Assembly (NCBI GenBank): GCA_949747745.1 | Contig: CATKFT010000115.1 | Location: 1-7,967, forward strand | Reading direction: 5' to 3' | Source of the DNA: an uncultured Clostridia bacterium | Lineage (GTDB): Bacteria; Bacillota_A; Clostridia; TANB77; CAG-508 | DNA: 7,967 nt | Shown here: piece by piece, positions 1 through 5,309 of the stretch | How positions within the stretch are numbered: position 1 is the first letter of the stretch | Layout: every line of letters begins with the position of its first letter | Made by a program: the position numbers and the translations under genes | Notes under the pieces: model-generated | Told to the model about the DNA's origin: nothing | Database searches by the model: none | The model's input: only the letters and a program-made list of their open reading frames with translations

Positions 1-20
1 TAGTATAGGAGATGTAAAAA

Positions 21-455
21 ATGGAGGATGTTATAATATATACAGATGGTGCTTGTTCTGGAAATCCAGGTCCAGGTGGATGGGGAAGTATTCTTATGTA
101 CAAAGAGAAAGAAAAAGAAATATCTGGGGCATTAAAAAATACAACAAATAATGTAATGGAATTAACAGCTGTTATAGAGGCACTTAAAATTTTGAAATTT
201 AAATGTAATGTTAAACTGTATAGTGATAGTGCATATGTTGTAAATGCTTTTAATCAAAAATGGATTTACGGTTGGATAAAAAATGGTTGGAAAAATTCTA
301 ATAAAGAGCCTGTAAAAAATAAGGAATTATGGGAAAAATTATATACACTTACTAAAATCCATAATGTAGAGTTTATAAAAGTAAAAGGGCATGCAGATAA
401 TAAATACAATAATAGATGCGATGAAATGGCAAGAAAAGCTATAAGTACAATATAA
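21..455 (+). CDS. rnhA: Ribonuclease HI
   Basis: This 144-residue protein is a bacterial type 1 RNase H, which cuts the RNA strand of RNA-DNA hybrids such as R-loops and Okazaki primers in the cytoplasm. The family opening is clear: [16 protein letters not shown] at residues 7-22. The catalytic DEDD set is visible as D9, E47 (in NVMELTA), D69 (in YSDSAY) and D134 (in NRCDEMA), with the mobile-loop histidine H124 in VKGHADN. The basic tryptophan-rich segment at 80-92 corresponds to the substrate-binding handle. Length is normal for a single-domain RNase HI, with no N-terminal hybrid-binding domain. An AGGAG at 7-11, nine bases before the ATG, supports the start. All five tryptophans use TGG. 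What lies upstream is outside the window, so its operon is unknown. The next gene has its own promoter. Confidence 0.97.
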   Translation: MEDVIIYTDGACSGNPGPGGWGSILMYKEKEKEISGALKNTTNNVMELTAVIEALKILKFKCNVKLYSDSAYVVNAFNQKWIYGWIKNGWKNSNKEPVKNKELWEKLYTLTKIHNVEFIKVKGHADNKYNNRCDEMARKAISTI

Positions 456-540
456 ATTTATTTGAAATAAATTAAAAGAAAGTATTCTTATTGGTTTTGT
501 GCAGTTTAAACAAATAAATGAGATATTTTATAAAATAATT

Positions 541-581
541 CAAACTTATTACAATAATATGACATTTTTGTAATATGCTTG
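541..581. repeat. Inverted repeat overlapping a -35 box
   Basis: A perfect 8-base inverted repeat, TATTACAA (547-554) and TTGTAATA (568-575), is separated by 13 bases. With two mismatches it extends outward to CAA (541-543) and TTG (579-581), so its outer right edge enters the -35 box of the promoter at 579-607. The position is that expected of an operator for a dimeric repressor. An RNA role is unlikely because it lies upstream of the predicted transcript start. No regulator is identified. Confidence 0.45.
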
Positions 582-607
582 AATGGTTTTAAATTTTAAC
601 ATATAAT
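579..607 (+). promoter_or_regulatory. Sigma-A-type promoter for the 655/1212 unit
   Basis: A -35 box TTGAAT (579-584) and a perfect -10 box TATAAT (602-607) are separated by exactly 17 bases. Transcription would start near 614, giving a leader of about 40 bases before the ATG at 655. It is the best housekeeping-type promoter in the window. Since it lies 120 bases past the rnhA stop, the following two genes can be transcribed independently of rnhA. Confidence 0.7.
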
Positions 608-654
608 AAGATTAAATTAGGACAATACTAGTACTTAAGATTAGGAGGAGAATT

Positions 655-1194
655 ATGGACACATTTGCAGATTATATATTATCTCAAAATGATTATATAA
701 AAAAAATGGAAATAGTATACTATTTAAAAAAACGTGCTAATATTTTCTTTGATAATTCTGTTATATTTAAAACAGAACTTGCCAGAATGTTTATAGAAGA
801 TATGGAAATTGATGTAGATAAAAATTTAGTGTTAACAGCATGTTTATTATGTTCTTGTAAAAAGCCAGAAGATCCTAAAGACTTATCACAAATAAAATCA
901 TATGCAAAGGAAAGTGCAAAATATTTAGAAACATTAGGATTTGATAAAAAATTTTGTAAAATTTGTGAAGAAGTAAATAGATACAGTGGAAGTACTCCAA
1001 GAGAAAAAGAAAGTGATATATTAGAATTAGTAGATAATTTTGGAGGTATGCTTTTAAATAGACCTGAAAGAAGAGGTTTTCCAGTAGATGAGGCATTAGT
1101 TTTATTAGAGTATAGAAATATGAAAGATAAAAATAATGTTTATCTTGATAAATTTAAAGAATTTGTATGTGTTACTGAAGGCATAGTTGCATAA
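655..1194 (+). CDS. Degenerate HD-domain-like protein, function unknown
   Basis: I cannot assign this 179-residue soluble protein to a named family. Its pattern resembles an HD-type phosphohydrolase fold. LVLTACLLCSCKK (58-70) sits where such proteins have an LLHDIGK-like motif, SDILELVDNFGGML (120-133) resembles the later metal-binding aspartate helix, and RRGFPVDEALVLL (139-151) resembles the closing segment of HD-GYP-like proteins. The usual H-D pair is absent: C66-S67 occupies its place, so an ordinary HD active site is unlikely. Five cysteines cluster as C63/C66/C68 and C101/C104, with another at C172, which would suit metal binding or a structural role. An AGGAGG at 643-648, six bases before the ATG, decides the start. 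The stop is 17 bases before the start of the next gene, so the two are probably co-expressed. The HD reading is inference from pattern only. Confidence 0.85.
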   Translation: MDTFADYILSQNDYIKKMEIVYYLKKRANIFFDNSVIFKTELARMFIEDMEIDVDKNLVLTACLLCSCKKPEDPKDLSQIKSYAKESAKYLETLGFDKKFCKICEEVNRYSGSTPREKESDILELVDNFGGMLLNRPERRGFPVDEALVLLEYRNMKDKNNVYLDKFKEFVCVTEGIVA

Positions 1195-1211
1195 AATGGA
1201 GGTGTTAAAAA

Positions 1212-1604
1212 ATGGGATGGGAACAAGGTGGATATGTACCGTTCGTAGAACAAAAAGGAGTAGTTTCTAATAAGATTACTAAAAAACAAAAAAGTTTTAA
1301 TGATTTATCAGTGTTTGAAATAGCAGAAGCAATTAAAAGAGTACAATATGAACTTACAAAAGAAAATAAAGATATAAGTAAAGTTGATTTAAAATCAGGA
1401 AATTTAGATATACCATATATGAAATATGCAAAAGATGAAGAAAAAGAATATATTATACCAGAAGTTGGTGTAGATGTAAGCAAAATGAATTTAGAAGATG
1501 AAAAAACAGATATAAGCAAAATTAATGATATTGCATATGTAAAAATTCAACCAAACAATACAAAGTCAGAAGATAAGAATAAAGATTTAGGAGACGAAAG
1601 ATAA
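1212..1604 (+). CDS. Small acidic hypothetical protein with DISK repeats
   Basis: I do not recognise this 130-residue protein. It has no signal peptide, membrane segment or cysteine. It begins MGWEQGGYVPFVEQKG, followed by a lysine-rich stretch and a predicted helix around 31-52 (LSVFEIAEAIKRVQYEL). The second half is low in complexity and highly charged, with the motif D-I/V-S-K followed by V/M/I and D/N appearing three times (54-59, 88-93 and 100-105). The tail at 118-130 is strongly charged and probably disordered. A GGAGGTG at 1198-1204, seven bases before the ATG, starts directly after the stop of the preceding gene, so translation is probably coupled. The pairing suggests the two products act together, perhaps as partner and adaptor, but nothing in the sequence names a function. 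Confidence 0.8.
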   Translation: MGWEQGGYVPFVEQKGVVSNKITKKQKSFNDLSVFEIAEAIKRVQYELTKENKDISKVDLKSGNLDIPYMKYAKDEEKEYIIPEVGVDVSKMNLEDEKTDISKINDIAYVKIQPNNTKSEDKNKDLGDER

Positions 1605-1610
1605 AATAAA

Positions 1611-1637
1611 GGAGGATTATTATAAAAGTAATCCTCT
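1611..1637 (+). terminator. Possible weak terminator hairpin
   Basis: GAGGATTA (1612-1619) pairs perfectly with TAATCCTC (1629-1636), extended by a G-U pair on each side. It begins six bases past the stop of the 1212 gene. No real T-run follows (CTATAATTATAC), so intrinsic termination would be weak. The left arm contains GGAGG, but no start codon follows at a useful distance. Confidence 0.4.
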
Positions 1638-1714
1638 ATAATTATACAATAAAACTTAAAAGTGTATATGAGAACTAAGTAATTAATATTATAAAAAACA
1701 ATTATAAAAACTAG

Positions 1715-1743
1715 TATCTAGATATAAAATAATGGTACCATTA
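1715..1743. repeat. Two adjacent perfect palindromes
   Basis: TATCTAGATA (1715-1724) and TAATGGTACCATTA (1730-1743) are perfect self-complementary sequences of 10 and 14 bases, five bases apart. They lie 33 bases upstream of the -35 box of the promoter serving the nuclease gene. The 14-base one has a GGTACC core and is less likely than pure A/T palindromes to be chance. They are candidate binding sites for a dimeric regulator. Nothing else supports this. Confidence 0.35.
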
Positions 1744-1775
1744 AACCAAAATTTTTAGAAGTAAAAATAAAATAA

Positions 1776-1803
1776 TTGATGGAGAAAGGTAGTATAATAT
1801 AAT
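1776..1803 (+). promoter_or_regulatory. Promoter for the EndoQ-type gene
   Basis: TTGATG (1776-1781) and a perfect TATAAT (1798-1803) are separated by 16 bases. An overlapping second TATAAT lies at 1793-1798. The predicted transcript start, near 1810, falls at or just past the upstream in-frame ATG at 1809. Translation would then have to use the ATG at 1848. This supports the shorter start chosen for the nuclease. Confidence 0.5.
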
Positions 1804-1847
1804 AAATTATGAGCTTTCTTTATTATATTATACGAAAAAATAATAAG

Positions 1848-3056
1848 ATGTATGAAATATTTGCAGATTTACATGTACATATAGGAAGAAGTAAAAGTAA
1901 TAAGCCAATAAAAATAACAGCAGCAAGAAGTTTAAATTTTGAAAATATTGCAAAAGAGTGTGTTGAAAGAAAAGGAATTAATGTAGTAGGAATTATAGAT
2001 TGTGCATCACCTTATGTTATAGAAGATATAGAAGAATTTCTAAAAAATGGAGAAGCATATGAATTAAAAGATGGAGGAATTATTTACAAAGATAAAGTTT
2101 GTATTCTTTTAGGAAGTGAGATAGAAACCTCTGAAGTAAATGATAGCGGTAAAACTGGAAGTGCACATAATATATGCTTTTTTCCAACATTAAAAGATAT
2201 AAAGGGTTTTTCAAAAGAAATGAGCACACATATAAATAACATTACATTAAGCTCACAAAGAGCTAATATTTCAGCATATACTTTAGTGGATATAGTTGAA
2301 AAATATAATGGTATTTTAATACCAGCACATGCATTTACACCACATAAAAGTTTTTATGGGAACTGTACAGATAGGCTAGAAAAAATATTTAAAGAAAAAT
2401 TTAATAAAATAGTTGCAATAGAACTTGGATTAAGTTCGGATACATATTTAGCAGATCAAATTTCAGAATTAGAGAAAAAAACATTTTTAACAAATTCAGA
2501 TGCTCACTCATTACCCAAAATTGCTAGAGAGTATAATAAAATGTTAGTAGAAAATATAAGTTTTAAAGAAGTATTAAAAGCATTAAAAAATGAAGATGGA
2601 AGAAAAATAGTATGTAATTATGGTTTAGATCCAAAATTAGGAAAATACCATAGAACATATTGTGAAATATGTGAAAAAAATGTTCCAGGAGAGGCACCAG
2701 TAAGTACATGTACAGACTGTGATAGTAGAAATATTACAATTGGAGTTTTTGATAGAATTGAAATAATAAAGGATAAAAGTGAAACAAAAAGTCCCAAAAA
2801 TAGACCACCATATATATATCAAGTTCCACTTAGCTTTATACCAGGACTAGGTGGGAAAACAATAGATAAATTATTAGGTAGATTTGAAACAGAAATGAAT
2901 ATATTGCATAAACTTTCAAAAGATGATATAGAACAGGTAGTAGGTTCTAAAATTGCAAATAGCATTGTACAAGCAAGAGAAGGAAAACTTGGAATACAAG
3001 AAGGTGGACGGAGGCATTTATGGAAAAATTACATCTACAAATTAAATAATAAATAA
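1848..3056 (+). CDS. EndoQ/TIGR00375-type PHP-domain nuclease, C-terminus frameshifted
   Basis: The product resembles endonuclease Q, a DNA repair enzyme that nicks 5' of deaminated bases such as uracil and hypoxanthine. Numbered from the ATG at 1848, the PHP metal site shows as D7-x-H9-x-H11 (DLHVH), D51, E91/E93 (SEIET), H107, H161 (PAHAF) and D218-x-H220 (NSDAHS). A four-cysteine zinc site follows (C272, C275, C288, C291), then a helix-hairpin-helix-like segment IPGLGGKTIDKLLGRF (331-346). An in-frame ATG at 1809 would add 13 residues, but its GGAG is too distant and the promoter at 1776-1803 argues against it. The ATG at 1848 also lacks a clear ribosome site. As written the reading frame gives 402 residues ending GGRRHLWKNY...; removing one C at 3009 gives 398 residues ending GGGGIYGKITSTN, stop at 3043-3045, which matches the family-typical glycine-rich end. 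The frame is therefore shifted at codon 388, either by error, mutation or recoding. Only the last few residues are affected, so activity may survive. Confidence 0.9.
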   Translation: MYEIFADLHVHIGRSKSNKPIKITAARSLNFENIAKECVERKGINVVGIIDCASPYVIEDIEEFLKNGEAYELKDGGIIYKDKVCILLGSEIETSEVNDSGKTGSAHNICFFPTLKDIKGFSKEMSTHINNITLSSQRANISAYTLVDIVEKYNGILIPAHAFTPHKSFYGNCTDRLEKIFKEKFNKIVAIELGLSSDTYLADQISELEKKTFLTNSDAHSLPKIAREYNKMLVENISFKEVLKALKNEDGRKIVCNYGLDPKLGKYHRTYCEICEKNVPGEAPVSTCTDCDSRNITIGVFDRIEIIKDKSETKSPKNRPPYIYQVPLSFIPGLGGKTIDKLLGRFETEMNILHKLSKDDIEQVVGSKIANSIVQAREGKLGIQEGGRRHLWKNYIYKLNNK

Positions 3057-3096
3057 TTTGATATTGTTATTAAAAAAGGTAATTGAATAAATGTTA

Positions 3097-3134
3097 TTTA
3101 ATAGATTATAAAATGTGTTTTATAATCTATTAAA
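3097..3134. repeat. 17-bp perfect inverted repeat
   Basis: TTTAATAGATTATAAAA (3097-3113) is perfectly complementary to 3118-3134, with a four-base TGTG loop. It lies between the nuclease stop and spoIIM. No T-run follows on either strand, so it is not a standard intrinsic terminator, though the stem is long enough to pause polymerase or act as an operator. It ends 74 bases before the spoIIM start. Confidence 0.6.
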
Positions 3135-3195
3135 ATGCAATTAACTAGTTCTAAAAATCATTTTATTACATAGACATTATGTATAAATACTTACT

Positions 3196-3202
3196 AGGAG
3201 GG
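3196..3202 (+). promoter_or_regulatory. Ribosome binding site fixing the spoIIM start
   Basis: AGGAGGG ends six bases before the TTG at 3209, which is in frame with the SpoIIM sequence. The upstream in-frame ATG at 3179 has no comparable site, and the AGGAGGG would then lie inside the gene. Confidence 0.75.
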
Positions 3203-3208
3203 AATGAT

Positions 3209-3860
3209 TTGAGGAACATAGGAAAAGTTAAGAAAAGTAGTAAAGTAAAAGAAATATTAATATCACATATAAAAAATAATTTAAGAGAATATACCATTAT
3301 AACAATTATATTTTTGATAGGGTTAATATTTGGAGTAATATTTATTAATAATCTAAGCAAAAATCAATCAGAAGAAGTAAGTTCGTATATTAATGAATTT
3401 ATAAATAACTTAAGAAATAATGTACAAATCAATAAAACAGCTTTATTAAAAGATACACTAATTTCAAATTTTGTGTTGGCAATTACTTTATTGTTTGTAG
3501 GTTCTACTGTGATAGGGATACCTATTGTATATGGAATTATAGCATATAGGGGGTTTTGTTTAGGTTATACAATTTCTTCAAGTATTGCAACACTAGGAAT
3601 GCGGAAGTGGAATACTATTTAGTATAACATCAATTTTTCTTCAAAATGTCATATTTATTCCATGTATATTAGCTTTAGCAGTTAGTGGGATGAAATTGTA
3701 TAAATCAATTGTAAAGGATAAAAGAAAAGAAAATATAAAGTTAGAAATTACAAGACATACTATTTTTTGTGTATTGATATTACTATTTTTAGAAGTATCT
3801 GCATTTGTAGAAGTATACATTTCTACAAGTTTAGTACAAATGTGTTCAAATTACTTATAA
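3209..3860 (+). pseudogene. spoIIM: Stage II sporulation protein M, frame broken by one base
   Basis: SpoIIM is a mother-cell membrane protein that acts with SpoIID and SpoIIP to remove septal peptidoglycan during engulfment. Starting at TTG 3209, the first frame runs to a TAG at 3620-3622 and would give 137 residues. After codon 131 (ATG, 3599-3601), one extra C at 3602 displaces the frame. Skipping it continues as GSGILFSITSIFLQNVIFIP..., 85 more residues to TAA 3858-3860. The joined protein has 216 residues, normal for the family. Several hydrophobic segments are visible: YTIITIIFLIGLIFGVIF near the N-terminus, a central block around IGIPIVYGIIAYRGF, the conserved FLQNVIFIP region and a final HTIFCVLILLFLEVSAF segment followed by VEVYIS. 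The break removes the last two membrane regions, so an unsuppressed product should be inactive. Position before xerD and after the EndoQ-type gene fits known clostridial order. No convincing sigma-E promoter was found. Listed as a pseudogene for the frame break, though error or recoding is not excluded. Confidence 0.88.
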
Positions 3861-4169
3861 AAATGTTATAAGTTAGACTATATATTTTAAAGTTTTCTTT
3901 TATTTAAGTAATATCAAAGTAATATATTTATTTTTCGCTAAATATCTTTTACACATACACAAAAGTTACTTACTTTAAATAGATTGAAAGTCGATTTAAT
4001 TGTAAAAATAAATATATTATTTACTAATGCTAGTTTTATTATTATAGTTTGAACTGTAATATAAAAATTAAAAAAAAATAGAAAATCTCTTTACAAATTT
4101 TAATTTATTTGATATAACAATAGTTGTTTATGTAAATTGTATAAAATATTAATAAGGTAGGGGAAAATA
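3861..4169. other. 309-base gap with folded, repeat-like DNA
   Basis: No gene or RNA gene is recognised here. The gap holds imperfect terminal inverted repeats at 3865-3882 and 4043-4060 (12 Watson-Crick pairs, 4 G-U, 2 mismatches). Between them is a sequence at 3974-4046 that resembles 6063-6132. An A-rich stretch at 4061-4079 follows. Upstream of xerD, TTGATA (4109-4114) has only a poor TAAATT 18 bases later, so no promoter is claimed. GGTAGGGG at 4156-4163 is the xerD ribosome site. Confidence 0.5.
3974..4046 (+). repeat. Dispersed intergenic repeat, copy 1
   Basis: Aligned with 6063-6132 this segment matches at roughly 50 of about 70 columns with a few short gaps. Shared cores are TTTAAA, AAAGTnGATTTnATT and CTAATnCTAGnTTTA. 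It contains a small hairpin, AAATAA (4006-4011) with TTATTT (4017-4022). The other copy has AAGTAA with TTACTT at the same place, so one pair has changed on both sides together. Confidence 0.45.
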
Positions 4170-5051
4170 ATGGAAAAACAAATTAACAATTTTTTAGAAT
4201 TTATAAAGGAAGATAAGAAGTTATCAGATAATACATTACAATCATATAAAAGAGACTTAGTACAATTAGAAGAATATATGGATAGTAACAAAATTAATTT
4301 CTTGAAAGCAACAGATGAAGATGTGAAAAAATATTTTTCAAAATTACAAGAAATGGGCAAGAAAACATCAACAGTATCTAGAAATATTGCTTCAATTAGG
4401 TCATTTTATCAATTTTTAGTACGTAATAAAAAAATAAAAAAGGATCCTACTGAAAAAATACAATCTCCAAAAGTAGAAAAAAAAGCACCAACAATATTAA
4501 GTTCTAGTGAAATTGAACTATTATTAGAACAACCAAAAAATGTAGACTTAAAAGGAATTAGAGACAAAGCAATGTTAGAATTTGCATATGCAACAGGAAT
4601 GAGAGTTTCAGAAATAATTTCTTTAAACATAGAAGATATAAATTTAAAAGAAGGTTTAGTAATATGTAAAAATGGAGGAAGACAAAGAAATATACCTCTT
4701 GGAACACTTTCATTAAAGGCATTAGCTGAATATATAGAAAACTCAAGACCAATTTTAATAAAAGATGATGCTGTTAAAGCATTATTTGTAAATACAAATG
4801 GAAAAAGACTAACACGTCAAGGATTCTGGAAAATTGTAAAATATTATAAAGAACAAGCACACATAACAAAAGATATTACCCCACACGTATTAAGACATTC
4901 ATTTGCAACACACTTATTACAAAATGGAGCAGATTTAAAATCAATACAAACAATGCTTGGACACTCAGACATATCTTCAACACAAGTATATATGCAATTC
5001 CAAGATGAAAGTATAAAAAATATATATAAACATGCACATCCAAGAGCATAA
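4170..5051 (+). CDS. xerD: XerD-type tyrosine recombinase
   Basis: The 293-residue protein is a XerC/XerD-family site-specific recombinase, which resolves chromosome dimers at dif during division. Its N-terminal SAM-like DNA-binding domain spans about 1-100 (FLEFIKEDKKLSDNTLQSYK, then SRNIASIRSFYQFL). The catalytic domain follows with R145 (ATGMRVSE), H239 and R242 (HVLRHSFATHLL), H265 (LGHSD) and the nucleophile Y274 (STQVYMQF). The hairpin lysine is probably K167 in ICKNGGRQRNIPL. Aligned on the RNIPL end it sits one residue from the usual GKG position, a small deviation. Length is typical. GGTAGGGG lies six bases before the ATG. The gene follows spoIIM, an order common in Clostridia, and is closed by the terminator at 5219-5271. 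XerD is favoured over XerC by this context; the sequence alone does not fully decide. No phage or integron genes are nearby. Confidence 0.93.
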   Translation: MEKQINNFLEFIKEDKKLSDNTLQSYKRDLVQLEEYMDSNKINFLKATDEDVKKYFSKLQEMGKKTSTVSRNIASIRSFYQFLVRNKKIKKDPTEKIQSPKVEKKAPTILSSSEIELLLEQPKNVDLKGIRDKAMLEFAYATGMRVSEIISLNIEDINLKEGLVICKNGGRQRNIPLGTLSLKALAEYIENSRPILIKDDAVKALFVNTNGKRLTRQGFWKIVKYYKEQAHITKDITPHVLRHSFATHLLQNGADLKSIQTMLGHSDISSTQVYMQFQDESIKNIYKHAHPRA

Positions 5052-5101
5052 AAATACGTTAGAGATAAGAGATGCAGTAAATTATTTATAACATAAAAAT
5101 A

Positions 5102-5219
5102 GTTATTGTTCATACTATAATAATTTATTAATTTTTTCAATGTGTTGAACTCTAAATTTTTATTAAAATGTCTTAAAATTGATTTTCACAATGAAAATTT
5201 TTATAGTATGAACAGTAAC
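5102..5219. repeat. 118-base element closed by a 19-bp stem
   Basis: The segment 5102-5120 (GTTATTGTTCATACTATAA) is complementary to 5201-5219 over all 19 positions with one G-U pair. The enclosed 80 bases contain at least two more hairpins: TTCAA/TTGAA (5136-5140, 5145-5149) and ATTTTCA/TGAAAAT (5182-5188, 5192-5198). An AT-rich pairing is possible between them. The shape is a multi-branched fold or a miniature inverted-repeat element. No clear target-site duplication flanks it. It lies between the xerD stop and the terminator, so it would be in the xerD 3' untranslated RNA. Confidence 0.6.
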
Positions 5220-5271
5220 AAAAAATAAACAAAGAGTAGAATAGAAATATTTACTCTTTGTTTATTTTTTG
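5219..5271 (+). terminator. Rho-independent terminator after xerD
   Basis: The 19-base arm 5220-5238 (AAAAAATAAACAAAGAGTA) pairs perfectly with 5252-5270, and an outer C-G pair adds one more. The 13-base loop is GAATAGAAATATT. The right arm ends in TTTATTTTTT, giving a T-run for + strand transcripts; because the arms are symmetric, the - strand also reads into a T-run. The stem is AT-rich but long. Confidence 0.8.
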
Positions 5272-5278
5272 ATATAAT
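5250..5278 (+). promoter_or_regulatory. Promoter for rsmE, embedded in the terminator
   Basis: TTTACT (5250-5255) and a perfect TATAAT (5273-5278) are 17 bases apart. The -35 box and spacer lie in the right arm of the xerD terminator. Transcription would start near 5285, just upstream of the rsmE ribosome site. The -35 box matches TTGACA at four of six positions. Confidence 0.55.
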
Positions 5279-5309
5279 ACATACATATAAAAAAGAGGAT
5301 TGATGTTAA

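Noticed and set aside
455..473. Hairpin over the rnhA stop as a terminator
   Set aside because: The stem is only A/T pairs with a short loop, and no T-run follows.
524..537. TATTTTATAAAATA palindrome as an operator
   Set aside because: It is composed only of A and T in a very AT-rich gap, so chance is the simplest explanation.
3179..3208. ATG at 3179 as the spoIIM start
   Set aside because: It has no ribosome site, while AGGAGGG sits six bases before the in-frame TTG at 3209. That start also gives the usual family length.
4170..5051. Phage or integron integrase
   Set aside because: Length, motifs and position beside spoIIM fit chromosomal XerD. No attachment site, cargo or other mobile-element genes are present.
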